Origin: Chromatiaceae bacterium
GTDB taxonomy: Bacteria > Pseudomonadota > Gammaproteobacteria > Chromatiales > Chromatiaceae
DNA length: 64,000 nucleotides
NCBI GenBank assembly: GCA_013426805.1
Contig: JACDZG010000006.1
Coordinates: 47,091 to 111,090, forward strand
Direction of reading: 5' to 3'
The notes beneath the pieces are model-generated. The model was not told where the DNA came from, did not search any database, and saw only the letters and a list, made by a program, of their open reading frames with translations. The translations under genes and the position numbers were made by a program. Positions 31,201-41,724 of the stretch are shown here, piece after piece; position 1 is the first letter of the stretch, and every line of letters starts with the position of its first letter.

Positions 31201-31824
31201 GCGATCCGGGAGCGGGAGTCCGCGGCGGCCGTCGCGCCGCCGGGCCGACCCCGGCGCCGCACCCCGATCATCGCGATGACCGCCCATGCGCTGAAGGGCG
31301 ATCGGGAGCGCTGCCTGGCCGCCGGCATGGACGACTATCTGACCAAGCCCATCGATGCCGAACGGCTCTGCGAGAAGGTCCGGCTATGGTCGGGACGCGC
31401 GGACGGGGTGCCGTCGCCGGTGTCCGCGGGGATCGAGCCGCGCCCCGCGGGGAGGGTGGGTGCGCCGATCCATCCCGACAGCGCGGTGGCGCTTGCGCGG
31501 ATCGCGGCCGCCTTCGGCGACGACCCGTCGGGACTCGCGGGACTGGTCGCGCTGTTCATCGAAGATGCCGAGCGGGATCTGGCCGCGCTGCAGGCGGCCG
31601 CCATGGCCGGCGACGCGACCGCGATCGTGCGGCTCGCACATTCGCTCAAGGGCATGATTCGCAACGTTGGATTGAGTGAGTTGGGTGAACTGTTCAGCCG
31701 CATCGAGGGGCTGGGAGGCGAGGGGGCCGACGGGGCGGTCGTGGCCCCGGTGGCACTGGCCGCCCGGCGCATCCACGACCTGCTTGCCGGGCTGCGTGTT
31801 TATCTGGACGGAGCGGCACCATGA
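28282..31824 (+). CDS. Hybrid sensor histidine kinase, 4 PAS - HisKA - HATPase - REC - REC - Hpt
   Basis: An 1180-residue soluble kinase with no membrane segment. About four PAS domains fill residues 1-500; the fourth has a cysteine-rich loop ([14 protein letters not shown]), as in redox or metal-responsive PAS sensors. The H-box [12 protein letters not shown] has its His near 521; the ATPase N and G boxes follow ([35 protein letters not shown]). REC1 starts near 756 ([14 protein letters not shown]), REC2 near 910 ([29 protein letters not shown]), and a C-terminal Hpt has its His in [10 protein letters not shown] near 1118. It overlaps the next gene by four bases (ATGA), which is therefore its likely output partner. 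Confidence 0.93.
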   Translation: MHFTQEIIEGLTQGVAVYRPTPDGRDFLLTYLNPAAARLVRRDCAELIGQTLGEAFPGAAAMGLLELLRQVHATGEPGLLEASRYQDDHLDMWAANRVFRLASGELATVFEDQSSRVAADRAQVSIRNRYRSVFENSLIGIFTVNRERVIEEINQRACEIFGFTVEEAVGSSVALLHCSPEHYRRFGVKFFAQVDEGGVFNVRYPLRRANGSVFPAELSGKPLNGRDLTDGVVWVVADLSEAQAIEAALRESESRYALAVAGANDGLWDWKVPEDQVYYSPRWKAMLGYDDAELPSRFEEWRTRVHPDDLAGALAAIDAHLRGAVDHLDIEFRMRHKDGTWRWILARAACVRDADGRPLRMAGSHTDITERKRVADQLQENEHRLHAVFTAVQTGIAIIDLQAHRVVDANEKASEILGIDRQALVGARCYAHFCADSLACPFLSDLHQRSQNEISLRGPDGRAITVLKSGVALDLSGRRLLVESFVDITERKLAEQDLRAAKEQAEQAALVKSEFMAKMSHEIRTPMNSIIGMTKLTLDSDLDAEQRENLEIVEASAEALLSLIDDVLDFSKIEAGQVELEAVDFELAGVVEDVMDSFGYRAAQKGIELVHLIEHTVPASLCGDPSGLRQILVNLIGNALKFTETGEVLLEVAPEIQDAGGLMLRFTITDTGIGVPVDKRAAIFEAFIQADNGTRRRYEGTGLGLTISRQLARMMGGEMGLEGRPEGGSRFWFTARFGLAESPAPPADGAAVVLAGAHCLIVDDNRANRLVLEKTLSVWSCRVAAVTGGREALVELARAAAAGTPYDLVLLDMMMPDLDGEETARLIRADPASGRPRVIVLTSVGHRGEAQRLAGQGVVGCLLKPIRRAQLFETLTQAMQRTPAVGTRGGREPPPAGSARAARDTSLAGLRVLLAEDKPFNQRLAVQLLARRGVLVTTADDGRQALELHASVPFDLILMDVQMPVMDGFDTTRAIRERESAAAVAPPGRPRRRTPIIAMTAHALKGDRERCLAAGMDDYLTKPIDAERLCEKVRLWSGRADGVPSPVSAGIEPRPAGRVGAPIHPDSAVALARIAAAFGDDPSGLAGLVALFIEDAERDLAALQAAAMAGDATAIVRLAHSLKGMIRNVGLSELGELFSRIEGLGGEGADGAVVAPVALAARRIHDLLAGLRVYLDGAAP

Positions 31825-32711
31825 AGATTCTGGTGGTTGAGGATCAGCGCTTCACCCGGCGGATGCTGGCCAGCTTTCTGACCAGCGCGGGCTATGCGGT
31901 GGCGGAAGCGCAAGATGGCTGCGAGGCCATGGAGGTGCTGGCCCGCGAACCGATCCGGTTCGTCATCACCGACTGGATGATGCCCTGCATGAGCGGTCTG
32001 GACCTGATCCGCGCCATCCGCGGGCGCAGCCTCGACCGCTGGGTCTATGTGATTCTGCTGACCGCCCGCGCCGAGAAGTCGGGCATTGTGGAAGCCCTGG
32101 ACGCGGGGGCGGACGACTTCATACACAAACCTTTCGACAACGACGAACTGGCGGTGCGCATCCGCGCCGGACAACGCATCATCGAACTCACCGAGCGGCT
32201 GGAGCGGCTGGCGATGACCGACCCCCTCACCGGGCTGCTGAATCGGCGCGGGCTGCAAGAGACGCTGGCGCACAGCTGTCCGGCGGACGCACCGCTCGGA
32301 TTCGCGGTGGCGGACATCGACCACTTCAAACGGGTCAACGATGCCCACGGGCACGATCGCGGCGATCTGGTGCTCAAGCAGATCGCCGCCCTGCTGCGTG
32401 GATTGTTCGAGCCTGACGGGATCGTTGCCCGGGTTGGCGGCGAAGAATTCTGGCTGGTGCTGCGCAACGGCGATCCGGCAGCGCTGTGCGGGCAGGTCGA
32501 GCGGGCGCGCTCGATCGTCGCCGCGACCGCCCTGACCGATGGGGTGCATGACACCTTGAACCTGACCCTGAGCTTCGGCCTCACCGTAGTCCCCGCCCTT
32601 CAGGGGCGTGATATCACGACGCTGTTCAAGATCGCGGACGGTGCCCTCTACCGGTCAAAGCAGGACGGGCGCAATCGTGTGACCTATATCGCGCCTGATG
32701 CGTGCCCCTGA
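31821..32711 (+). CDS. Response regulator with diguanylate cyclase (REC-GGDEF)
   Basis: A 296-residue protein. The receiver (1-120) has the acidic pair VVEDQRF, phospho-acceptor Asp in ITDWMMPCMSG and Lys in FIHKPFDN. The GGDEF domain (about 135-290) has the intact active site RVGGEEF and DIDHFKRVNDAHGHDRGD, so it should make c-di-GMP when phosphorylated. The usual RxxD inhibitory site just upstream reads FEPD, so product feedback inhibition is probably lost. It is translationally coupled to the hybrid kinase. Confidence 0.93.
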   Translation: MKILVVEDQRFTRRMLASFLTSAGYAVAEAQDGCEAMEVLAREPIRFVITDWMMPCMSGLDLIRAIRGRSLDRWVYVILLTARAEKSGIVEALDAGADDFIHKPFDNDELAVRIRAGQRIIELTERLERLAMTDPLTGLLNRRGLQETLAHSCPADAPLGFAVADIDHFKRVNDAHGHDRGDLVLKQIAALLRGLFEPDGIVARVGGEEFWLVLRNGDPAALCGQVERARSIVAATALTDGVHDTLNLTLSFGLTVVPALQGRDITTLFKIADGALYRSKQDGRNRVTYIAPDACP

Positions 32712-32761
32712 GGGGGGGGCCCGGCGCGGCCTTGATCACGGCCGGCCACGCGGCTGTTGGA

Positions 32762-32843
32762 GCCTTCGGGCGTGATAACCGCAGGTAGGGGCGGGTTTCA
32801 AACCCGCCCCTACACGAAGGTCTGTCTGGATCTCAGGTGCGAA
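32762..32843. repeat. Dispersed ~80-bp repeat with palindromic core (copy 1)
   Basis: It contains GGGGCGGGTTTCAAACCCGCCCC inside a longer conserved block (CGTGATAACCG ahead of it, GGTCTGTCTGGAT.TCAGGT.CGAA behind it) that recurs at 39091-39175. It accounts for part of the 316-base gap 32712-33027; no gene is visible there. Confidence 0.8.
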
Positions 32844-33027
32844 CGCGATATGGCGTTGGACACCGATCAGTACCGCAAATGCTGCTATGCTGATTCACAC
32901 AGTCGGGGCAACGAATTTCGCGTCGGCGCAGACCCGTCGTGCAGGCCGATGCGACGCCGGCCGGACTGCCAACCGCTTCCCGGGGCTTCCGGCAACGGCC
33001 GGTCCCAGTCGACCATAGGTGCAAGAT

Positions 33028-33492
33028 ATGACTTCCAGACCCTTATTGCTCGCGGCTGTCCTCTCGGCGTGCTGGATTCCGGCCAGCGCCGCGGACGCAG
33101 CGGTACCCGGCTTGGGCGAGGTGTTCGAGGCCCACGAACAGGCACTCGACGCCCACGATCTGGCCGGCGTGATGAAGCTCTATGCCCCTGGTGAAACGAC
33201 CGTGGTCATGGGCACCGTCCCCGCCGAGCGCTGGGTCGGCAGCGCGCAGATCGAGGAGGCGTACCGGAATTTCTTCGCGGACTTCGACGCCGGCACCCTG
33301 AAGCGCAGTTGCCCCTGGGTGATCAGCGACAGCAGCGGCGATGTCGGCTGGCTGATGGCTACCTGCGATTACCAGGACGCACTGAAGGGGACTCCCCGCA
33401 CCTTTGTGCTGAATGTCTCAGTGGTCCTCCAGAAACTGGACGGGGCCTGGAAGCTGCGTACCATGCACTACTCCAATCCGACCACCCCTTAG
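33028..33492 (+). CDS. Exported NTF2-like/SnoaL-fold protein
   Basis: A 154-residue protein with a Sec signal peptide (PLLLAAVLSACWIPASAADA) followed by an NTF2-like domain: FEAHEQALDAHDLAGVMKLY, TVVMGTVPAERWVGSAQIEE, and a C-terminal KLDGAWKLRTMHYSNP strand pair. A GTG at 33019 is an alternative start. NTF2-like domains bind small ligands or act as simple enzymes; no catalytic set is evident. It ends 58 bp before the WIN-repeat precursor on the same strand, so it may belong to the peptide locus, as a periplasmic partner or by chance. Confidence 0.75.
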   Translation: MTSRPLLLAAVLSACWIPASAADAAVPGLGEVFEAHEQALDAHDLAGVMKLYAPGETTVVMGTVPAERWVGSAQIEEAYRNFFADFDAGTLKRSCPWVISDSSGDVGWLMATCDYQDALKGTPRTFVLNVSVVLQKLDGAWKLRTMHYSNPTTP

Positions 33493-33550
33493 CAGCGCAA
33501 TCGGGAGTCCCAATTGTGAGGCCACCCGAAGTCCGTTGCGGAGAACCGAG

Positions 33551-33844
33551 ATGAGCGATAAGCCTGTAACCGTGCCCGATCCCGACCTTGATCACATCGA
33601 CGAACCAGGCCGTCGGGACTTCCTGATCGGCCTGGGTCGCTGGTCGAAGATCGCGATCGGTGTCGCGGTCTTTGGCGGTCTGGCCGGCGGCGGGACGGAC
33701 GCCGCGGCCGGCTGGATCAACCGCCGCGGCGGCGGAGGCGGTTGGATCAATGGGGGGGGCGGCGGTGGCTGGATCAATGGCGGGGGCGGCGGTTGGATCA
33801 ACCGCCGGGGTGGTGGCGGCGGCAGTTGGATCAACCGGCGCTGA
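33551..33844 (+). CDS. Precursor peptide: Tat-like leader plus five Trp-Ile-Asn/poly-Gly repeats
   Basis: A 97-residue peptide preceded by GGAGAACCGAG. Residues 1-53 form a leader: an acidic start (PDPDLDHIDEP), a twin-arginine motif GRRDFLIGLGR, a hydrophobic stretch (IAIGVAVFGGLAGGG) and an AAA site that could be cleaved. The remaining 44 residues contain only G, W, I, N, R and one S: five WIN motifs separated by five- to six-Gly runs, three of them followed by RR. Aromatic-X-Asn is the target type crosslinked by radical SAM/SPASM cyclophane (triceptide) maturases, and such a maturase lies two genes downstream. Modification and export are inference; no named family is assigned. Confidence 0.82.
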   Translation: MSDKPVTVPDPDLDHIDEPGRRDFLIGLGRWSKIAIGVAVFGGLAGGGTDAAAGWINRRGGGGGWINGGGGGGWINGGGGGWINRRGGGGGSWINRR

Positions 33845-33954
33845 TCGACGCGGCTTGGACTCACCTGGGCTTTGTCCTGGTCTCCGACTCGATGGTGCCG
33901 CCACGCAATCCGCTCGGGCGGCAGCACCACACGCGATTCTGCGCGGGGTTGGTC

Positions 33955-34752
33955 ATGATGGTCTATAACATCCCCGCGTCCCTGTTCCGGGCCTTTCCCG
34001 ATCGTCCGCTGATCGTGCGTGCCGGTGTAGCCGCAGAGTTGCGGGCCGCATTGGGGGCTGAGGTCCCCGACGGGGTGGTGTTCCTGCAACTCACCGCCCT
34101 CACCGGCGATATGGCACCGCTTGCGGACTGGGGCGATGGGCTGGCGGTCGATCTGGTTATGACGGATCCCGCGATTGATCTGTCCTTCCTCTACGGCTGC
34201 ACACCGTTGCTGGCCCGTCATCCGGTGCGGGTGACCATCCCTTGGCTGCCGGGCTTGGCCCGGGCCGTCAAACTGGCTGTTTCACTCGGCTTTCCGGTCC
34301 GTCTGGTCGGTCCTCAGCCGGGTCCGGCAGCGGTCGAAGAGGCGCGGCAGGCGCTCGATCTGTTTCTGCACAACCCCACCGTGGCTCAGCCCGTGGAGCC
34401 CTTCCACGGCGTACTCGGCGGGTTCCTTCACGAAACGCCGGTCGACCTCTGGCACCTGCTGGAGCGCGATCCGGCGCAGACGTGCGTTCTGGACACGCGC
34501 GGCGAAGTCCTGCCGGACCAGGGGCCGGCATCCGTGACCGCGTTCCGCGAGTCCCTGCTCGCCGCCGGGACCGAGTGTTGCGCGTGTCCCTGGTTCGCCT
34601 CTTGCGGCGGGTACTTCAAGTGGCCCCGGACCGATGTTGCCTGCGACGGCGTCAAGCAGTTATTCGCGGATCTGGCGTCCGCCGCCGTCGAACTGCGCCA
34701 GGCTCTGTCGGCCTATGCCGCGCAGCGGGACGGATCCGGCGATGGGGTCTAG
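33955..34752 (+). CDS. Maturase partner with SPASM-like cysteine tail but no radical SAM cluster
   Basis: About 265 residues from the ATG at 33955; an in-frame ATG at 33892 is an alternative, and the frame is open back into the precursor gene. No CxxxCxxC is present. Near the C-terminus is TECCACPWFASCGGYFKWP followed by a Cys in DVACDGVKQLF, spacing that resembles the auxiliary-cluster part of SPASM domains. The body has alternating strand/helix segments (PLIVRAGVAAELRAALG, VDLVMTDPAIDLSFLYG, AVKLAVSLGFPVRLVGPQPG) that could be a TIM-barrel remnant. It overlaps the maturase gene by 11 bp, so it probably works with it, perhaps in precursor recognition. Family unknown to me. Confidence 0.65.
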   Translation: MMVYNIPASLFRAFPDRPLIVRAGVAAELRAALGAEVPDGVVFLQLTALTGDMAPLADWGDGLAVDLVMTDPAIDLSFLYGCTPLLARHPVRVTIPWLPGLARAVKLAVSLGFPVRLVGPQPGPAAVEEARQALDLFLHNPTVAQPVEPFHGVLGGFLHETPVDLWHLLERDPAQTCVLDTRGEVLPDQGPASVTAFRESLLAAGTECCACPWFASCGGYFKWPRTDVACDGVKQLFADLASAAVELRQALSAYAAQRDGSGDGV

Positions 34753-35893
34753 GGTCTTTTCGCTGATTCTGCTGCCGACGCTGCGGTGCAATGCCGATTG
34801 CGACTATTGTTTCGAGGACAAGGACGGCACCTGGCTCACCCTGGACCGTCTGCCGGTGCTGATCGGCAAAGTCTTGGATCATCTCGTGGCCAAGGGCATC
34901 GCCGAACTCCAGATTCACTGGCAGGGCGGTGAGGTCATGACGCTGCCGCCGTCCTGGTTCTCCCAGGCGCAGGGTCTGATCGACGCTGCTGCTGCCGCGC
35001 GCGGGCGGACCGTGACCCATGCCCTGCAGACCAACATGATCGGCTACAGTCCGGCCTGGGACGGCGTGATCCGCGCGATGTTCGACAACAGTATCAGCAC
35101 CTCGCTGGACTATCCCAACCGCTACCGTCATCGGCGGGGACGGGACCCGGCGGATTACGACGCGCGATGGTTGCGCAATGTCCGCCTGGCCCGTTCCGCC
35201 GGGATCGACGTGCAGGTCATCGCGGTGGCGAACCCCGCCACCCTGGAATTCGGCGCCGAACGGTTTTACCGCTATTTCGTCGACGAACTCGGGGTCGACA
35301 GCTTTCAGGTCAACACGCCTTTTCCGGGAGGGCAATCCAACCAGGTCAAACGGTTGCTACCCCTGGAGACCGGGGCGCTGGTGCGTTTTTTCATCGCGCT
35401 GGCCGACCTCTGGCTGGAGCGCGGCGCTACCGCTGGGGTGCGGATCGGACCCTTCGAGGAATTGTTGCGGTATTTCAGCGGCGTCCATGCGGTGCTGCCC
35501 TGCATCTGGACCGACGACTGCACCAACCATCTGCTCGCCATCGATCCGCACGGTCATGTGGCGCAATGCGACTGCTGGGTCACGAGTTACCCCGAGCATC
35601 GGTTCGGTAACCTGCTCGCCGAGACAGACCTGGGGACGCTGCTGGCCGTCAGCTCCGCCAGGGAGGGTTTCCGTCGACGCCCCGCCGCCTTGATGCAGGG
35701 CGACTGCATCGCCTGCGACTACCTGGCGCTCTGCCACGGCGGTTGTCCGGTACGGGCCTTCACCGTCCATGGCACCCTGTTCGCGAAGGACCCTTACTGC
35801 GCGCTCTATCGGGCGCTGTTCGCGCACATGAACGCCGCCGCGGTTCGCCTCGCCCGCCGGCGGCCGGACTATCCGGGACCGCGGATCGGGTGA
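34742..35893 (+). CDS. Radical SAM/SPASM peptide maturase
   Basis: A 383-residue protein. The radical SAM cluster is LRCNADCDYCFED (CxxxCxxC, about residues 14-21), followed by the GGE motif in IHWQGGEVMTL and STSLDYPNRYRHRRG. A C-terminal SPASM domain has CDCW, then CIACDYLALCHGGCPVRAF and a last Cys in DPYCALYRALF, fitting two auxiliary clusters. Architecture and context match maturases that crosslink ribosomal peptides, such as the cyclophane-forming Grr, Xye and Fxs types, but I cannot place it in one subfamily. The start at 34742 overlaps the partner gene by 11 bp; a longer frame back to 34634 would sit inside it. Probable substrate: the WIN-repeat peptide. Confidence 0.88.
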   Translation: MGSRVFSLILLPTLRCNADCDYCFEDKDGTWLTLDRLPVLIGKVLDHLVAKGIAELQIHWQGGEVMTLPPSWFSQAQGLIDAAAAARGRTVTHALQTNMIGYSPAWDGVIRAMFDNSISTSLDYPNRYRHRRGRDPADYDARWLRNVRLARSAGIDVQVIAVANPATLEFGAERFYRYFVDELGVDSFQVNTPFPGGQSNQVKRLLPLETGALVRFFIALADLWLERGATAGVRIGPFEELLRYFSGVHAVLPCIWTDDCTNHLLAIDPHGHVAQCDCWVTSYPEHRFGNLLAETDLGTLLAVSSAREGFRRRPAALMQGDCIACDYLALCHGGCPVRAFTVHGTLFAKDPYCALYRALFAHMNAAAVRLARRRPDYPGPRIG

Positions 35894-36087
35894 GCGGCGA
35901 TCATCAAGCGCCGCGGTGGCCGGATGGGCATCGCGCTCGCTCTGCCCATCCGACGCGCGTCTGCGACCACATCACTTGTGATCGCACCCCCGCGCGCACG
36001 GGGTTTGGAATCCCGATCAATTTGGTTACCATGGGGGACCCGGGTCGCCCGGCCCCGACCGCCACTTCACGAGTCCGGAGGATTGCC

Positions 36088-36642
36088 ATGGCCTCGCTGC
36101 AAACCCCAGTCTGCGACTTCGGCGCTGCCGCGCCGGATTTCTCACTTCCCGGCGTGGACGGCCGGATCTGGACCCGCGACCAGTGCACAGGCGAGCGTGG
36201 GTTGCTGGTGATGTTCATTTGCAATCATTGCCCTTACGTCAAAGCCGTGCGCGAGCGGATCGTGCGGGATGTACGGGAGCTTCAGGCGCTTGGCATCGGC
36301 TGTGTGGGGATCATGTCCAACGATCCAGTCGACTACCCGGAAGACGGGTTCGAGAACATGCGGCAGATCGCCGAGGCTTTCGGTTATCCCTTCCCCTACC
36401 TGTTCGACGAGACCCAGGCGGTTGCCCGTGCCTATGGCGCGGTGTGCACCCCGGATTTTTTCGGTTACAACGCGGACCTGGGTCTCCAGTACCGCGGCCG
36501 GCTCGACGAGAGCCGCAAAGAAGCCGCGCCCGCCGGGGTGCGGCGGGACCTGTTCGAGGCGATGCGGGAGGTCGCCGCAACCGGGCGCGGACCCGCTGAT
36601 CAGATTCCCAGCATGGGCTGCTCGATCAAGTGGAAAACCTGA
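36088..36642 (+). CDS. Thioredoxin-like/redoxin family protein
   Basis: A 184-residue AhpC/TSA-type thioredoxin-fold protein without signal peptide. The N-terminus PVCDFGAAAPDFSLPGVDG is typical, and LLVMFICNHCPYVKAV holds a CNHC motif at the expected active-site position. Other conserved phrases are GIMSNDPVDYPEDGFENM, PYLFDETQAVARAYGAVCTP and PSMGCSIKWK. Expected role: thiol-disulfide exchange or peroxide reduction. The ATG at 36088 follows AGGATTGCC. It lies 194 bp past the maturase; a link to peptide maturation is possible but the family also occurs alone. Confidence 0.85.
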   Translation: MASLQTPVCDFGAAAPDFSLPGVDGRIWTRDQCTGERGLLVMFICNHCPYVKAVRERIVRDVRELQALGIGCVGIMSNDPVDYPEDGFENMRQIAEAFGYPFPYLFDETQAVARAYGAVCTPDFFGYNADLGLQYRGRLDESRKEAAPAGVRRDLFEAMREVAATGRGPADQIPSMGCSIKWKT

Positions 36643-36959
36643 GGCGATGACGGTCGATCGCCTGAGGTCGATGCTGCTTCGACCCGTCTGTCGCACTGAT
36701 GCCAAGAAGCGCCATGATCTTTGTCAATATTGAATATTCTGATATCATGAATCGTCTTGTGCCGGCATAAGTTTGTTTTGATGTCCCGGATACGTCCTTT
36801 CGGTCACAATACCGGGCCGCTGGAAAGGTCGCCGTCGAGCCCGCTCGGCGGTCGATCATCCCGTTTTCGCCCGTGGGCCGCGAACGGGCCGCCCGGCGTC
36901 GGTCGCGGCCGAGCCCCGGCCTTAAGGTTTCCGCACTGCGCCACCCGCATCCGTGCCAT

Positions 36960-36986
36960 CGCCCCCGACCTGTCGGGTCGGGGGCG
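36960..36986. other. Strong GC hairpin in the tkt leader
   Basis: CGCCCCCGACC (36960-36970) pairs perfectly with GGTCGGGGGCG (36976-36986) around a 5-base loop, 48 bases before the tkt ATG. No T-run follows, so it is not an obvious terminator; it could shape the mRNA leader. The rest of the 392-base gap 36643-37034 has an AT-rich stretch near 36730-36780 that may hold a promoter and nothing else I recognise. Confidence 0.5.
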
Positions 36987-37034
36987 TCGGGCCGCATAAT
37001 TTAATGAGTCAGCCAACAACGATCAGGAGGGGCC

Positions 37035-39041
37035 ATGTCCTCACGCAGAGAACTCGCTAACGCCATCCGCGCGCTCAGCATGGATGCGGTCCAGAAGGCC
37101 AATTCCGGCCACCCCGGCGCACCCATGGGCATGGCGGACATCGCCGAGGTCCTGTGGAACGACTTCATGAAGCACAACCCGGGCAATCCGCACTGGGCTG
37201 ACCGCGACCGCTTCGTGCTCTCCAACGGGCACGGCTCCATGCTGATTTACTCACTGCTGCACCTGACCGGTTACGGGCTCGGCATTGAGGATCTGAAGCA
37301 GTTCCGCCAACTGCACTCCAAGACCCCTGGTCATCCGGAGTACGGCTATGCCCCCGGCGTGGAGACCACCACCGGCCCCCTGGGTCAAGGCATCACCAAC
37401 GCGGTGGGACTGGCCCTGGCGGAGAAGATCCTGGCCGCCCAGTTCAACAAGCCGGGGCATCCGATCGTCGATCATCACACCTACTGTTTCCTGGGTGACG
37501 GCTGTCTGATGGAAGGCCTCTCCCATGAGGCGTGCTCGCTGGCCGGCGCCCTGGGGCTCGGCAAGCTGATCGCGGTCTACGACGACAACAACATCTCCAT
37601 CGACGGTGAGGTGCGCGGTCACGGCAATACCCCCGCCTGGTTCTTGGACAACACCCCCAAGCGCTTCGAGGCGTACGGCTGGCATGTCATCCCCAAGGTG
37701 GACGGGCACGATGCGGAAGCCGTGAAGGCGGCCATCGAAGAGGCGCGGGCGGTCGAGGATCGGCCCTCGCTCATCTGCTGCCAGACCATCATCGGCTTCG
37801 GCTCGCCCAACAAACAGGGCAAGGAAGAATGCCACGGCGCGGCCCTGGGTGACGCTGAGATCGCGCTGACCCGCGAGGCTTTGGGCTGGTCCTATGCGCC
37901 TTTTGAAATCCCGGCCGACATCTATGCCGGCTGGTCCGCCAAGGAGAGCGGCGCCAAGGCCGAGGCGGAGTGGAACACGCGTTTCGATGCTTACGCCGCC
38001 GCCCACCCGGCGGAGGCTGCTGCATTCAAGCGCCGCATGGCTGGTGAACTGCCCGCCGACTGGAATGAGCAGGCTAACGCCTTTATCGCCGCCGTCGTCG
38101 AGAAGGCCGAGACCATCGCCTCACGCAAAGCCTCGCAAAACGCCCTGAATGGCTTCGGCCCGCTGCTGCCCGAGTTCCTGGGCGGTTCGGCTGATCTCGC
38201 CGGCTCCAACCTGACCCTGTGGAAGGGCTGCAAGGGCGTGAGCAAGACCGATGCCTCGGGCAACTATGTCTATTACGGCGTGCGCGAGTTCGGCATGTCG
38301 GCCATCATGAACGGCCTCGTGCTGCACGGCGGTTTCATCCCCTACGGCGCCACCTTCCTGATGTTCTCGGAGTACGCCCGCAACGCGCTGCGCATGGCAG
38401 CGCTGATGAAGATTCCGACGATCTTCGTCTATACCCACGACTCCATCGGTCTGGGCGAAGACGGCCCCACCCATCAGCCGGTGGAGCAGATTCCGACCCT
38501 GCGCATGATCCCCAACATGAGCGTCTGGCGGCCCTGCGATGCGGTGGAGTCCGCGGTTTCCTGGAAGCTTGCCATCGAGCGGCGCAGCGGACCCTCCTGC
38601 CTGATCTTCTCGCGTCAGAATCTGGCCCACATGGCGCGGACCCCGGCCCAGGTGGCCGATATCGCCCGCGGCGGTTATGTGCTGCGCGATTGCGCCGGCA
38701 CCCCGGACGCCATCCTGATCGCCACCGGTTCCGAGGTGGAGTTGGCGGTGAAGGCCGCCGAGGCCATGACCGACAAGAAAGTCCGGGTCGTCTCCATGCC
38801 CAGTACCAACGTCTTCGACGCGCAGGACGCCGCCTACAAGGAGTCCGTGCTGCCCAAGGCCGTCACCGCGCGGGTGGCCGTGGAGGCCGCGGTGACTGAC
38901 GGCTGGTGGAAATATGTCGGCACCAACGGCGCCGTGGTCGGTATCGACCGCTTCGGCGAGTCCGCGCCGGCCGGTGCGCTGTTCAAGGAATTCGGTTTCA
39001 CCGTAGACAATGTGGTTGCCACGGTCCGGCGCGTCCTCTAA
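37035..39041 (+). CDS. tkt: Transketolase
   Basis: A 668-residue thiamine-diphosphate enzyme of the Calvin and pentose phosphate cycles. The substrate-binding [16 protein letters not shown] opens the N-terminal domain; the TPP motif is [13 protein letters not shown]...[10 protein letters not shown]; the transketolase signature is [16 protein letters not shown] (about residues 470-485). The length is normal. A good AGGAGG site lies upstream. It starts the run tkt, gap, pgk, pyk, fba on the plus strand. Confidence 0.97.
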   Translation: MSSRRELANAIRALSMDAVQKANSGHPGAPMGMADIAEVLWNDFMKHNPGNPHWADRDRFVLSNGHGSMLIYSLLHLTGYGLGIEDLKQFRQLHSKTPGHPEYGYAPGVETTTGPLGQGITNAVGLALAEKILAAQFNKPGHPIVDHHTYCFLGDGCLMEGLSHEACSLAGALGLGKLIAVYDDNNISIDGEVRGHGNTPAWFLDNTPKRFEAYGWHVIPKVDGHDAEAVKAAIEEARAVEDRPSLICCQTIIGFGSPNKQGKEECHGAALGDAEIALTREALGWSYAPFEIPADIYAGWSAKESGAKAEAEWNTRFDAYAAAHPAEAAAFKRRMAGELPADWNEQANAFIAAVVEKAETIASRKASQNALNGFGPLLPEFLGGSADLAGSNLTLWKGCKGVSKTDASGNYVYYGVREFGMSAIMNGLVLHGGFIPYGATFLMFSEYARNALRMAALMKIPTIFVYTHDSIGLGEDGPTHQPVEQIPTLRMIPNMSVWRPCDAVESAVSWKLAIERRSGPSCLIFSRQNLAHMARTPAQVADIARGGYVLRDCAGTPDAILIATGSEVELAVKAAEAMTDKKVRVVSMPSTNVFDAQDAAYKESVLPKAVTARVAVEAAVTDGWWKYVGTNGAVVGIDRFGESAPAGALFKEFGFTVDNVVATVRRVL

Positions 39042-39090
39042 CCTCACCCCCTTTGCGGCCGGGCTCTAAGCCGCAGGTCTGGGGCTGTTA

Positions 39091-40392
<1,302 letters not shown>

Positions 40393-40518
40393 GGCACGGA
40401 CGTCCCGGTCTGATCGCGGAGCGCTTCGCGCGCCCCGCGACCAGTCCGCAGAGTCCTCCGCAAAGCCCCGCGGCTTTCCAGATGGCTCGATTCACCACAA
40501 GATAAAGAGGGTTGCCCC

Positions 40519-41700
40519 ATGTCCTTCATCAAGCTCACCGACCTCGATCTCGCCGGCAAGCGGGTGTTGATCCGCTCCGACCTGAACGTCCCGGTCAAGA
40601 ACGGCAAGGTCACCTCGGATGCCCGGATCACCGCCTCCCTGCCCACTTTCGAGCACTGCATCAAGGCCGGCGCCAAGGTCATGGTGATGTCCCATCTGGG
40701 CCGGCCGGAGGAGGGTGTCTTCTCCGAGGCGGATTCGCTCAAGCCCGTGGCCGATGACCTGTCGGTGAAACTCGGCAAGCCGGTGCGTCTGATCCGCGAC
40801 TATTTCGAGCACACCCCGGAGGTCGCGAACGGCGAACTGGTGATGCTGGACAACGTCCGCTTCAACAAGGGCGAGGGCAAGGACAACGAAGAACTGGCCA
40901 AGAAATATGCGGCTCTGTGCGATGTCTTCGTCATGGACGCCTTCGGCACCGCCCATCGCGCCCAGGCGTCCACCCATGGGGTCGGGAAGTTCGCGCCGAC
41001 CGCCTGCGCCGGCTTACTGCTCGCCGAGGAACTGGATGCGCTGAAGAAGGCCCTGGCCAATCCGGCCCGGCCCATGGTCGCCATCGTCGGCGGCTCCAAG
41101 GTCTCCACCAAGCTCACGGTGCTCGAAGCGCTGTCGGAGAAGGTGGACCAGCTCGTAGTCGGCGGCGGCATCGCCAACACTTTCCTGGCGGCCACCGGGC
41201 ACAACATCGGCCATTCGCTGTGCGAGCATGATCTGATCCCCACGGCCAAGGCCCTGATCGAAAAGATGACGGCGCGCGGCGCCACCATCCCGATCGCGGT
41301 CGACGTGGTCACCGGCAAGAACTTCGCCGAGACCGAGCCGGCCGTCACCAAGGACGCCAACGCCGTGGTCGACGACGACATGATCTTCGACATCGGCCCC
41401 AAGTCCGCCCAGCAGTTGGCCGATATCATCGCCAAGGCCGGGACCATCGTGTGGAACGGCCCCGTCGGCGTTTTCGAGTTCGACCAGTTCGGCGGCGGCA
41501 CCAAGACCGTCGCCATGGCCATCGCCAATGCCGCGGGCTTCAGCCTGGCGGGCGGCGGCGATACCATCGCGGCCATCCAGAAGTATGACATCTACGACAA
41601 GGTGTCCTACATCTCCACCGCGGGCGGCGCCTTCCTGGAGTACCTGGAGGGCAAGACGCTGCCGGCGGTGGCGATGCTCGAAGCGCGGGCCAAGGGCTGA
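40519..41700 (+). CDS. pgk: Phosphoglycerate kinase
   Basis: A 393-residue two-domain kinase. N-terminal substrate-binding [20 protein letters not shown] and [11 protein letters not shown]; nucleotide-binding [12 protein letters not shown] and [19 protein letters not shown], with the final [12 protein letters not shown] loop. Length is normal. It follows gap after the tandem palindromes and precedes pyk by 24 bp. Confidence 0.98.
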   Translation: MSFIKLTDLDLAGKRVLIRSDLNVPVKNGKVTSDARITASLPTFEHCIKAGAKVMVMSHLGRPEEGVFSEADSLKPVADDLSVKLGKPVRLIRDYFEHTPEVANGELVMLDNVRFNKGEGKDNEELAKKYAALCDVFVMDAFGTAHRAQASTHGVGKFAPTACAGLLLAEELDALKKALANPARPMVAIVGGSKVSTKLTVLEALSEKVDQLVVGGGIANTFLAATGHNIGHSLCEHDLIPTAKALIEKMTARGATIPIAVDVVTGKNFAETEPAVTKDANAVVDDDMIFDIGPKSAQQLADIIAKAGTIVWNGPVGVFEFDQFGGGTKTVAMAIANAAGFSLAGGGDTIAAIQKYDIYDKVSYISTAGGAFLEYLEGKTLPAVAMLEARAKG

Positions 41701-41724
41701 GCGCGGCGCGCCGGGGGCACGATC

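Noticed and set aside
28624..31287. 887-codon open frame on the minus strand inside the hybrid kinase gene
   Set aside because: It is antisense to a well-conserved kinase; its His/Gln/Arg-rich translation is the usual shadow of high-GC codon bias and has no domain.
33742..33954. Upstream extension of the SPASM-tailed partner into the precursor gene
   Set aside because: The extension overlaps the precursor core out of frame and reads as Gly/Arg/Trp noise; starts at 33955 or 33892 are more sensible.
33592..34221. Minus-strand Pro/Gln-rich frame opposite the WIN-repeat precursor
   Set aside because: The proline-rich pattern is just the complement of the glycine codons; the plus-strand frame has a leader, ribosome site and operon context.
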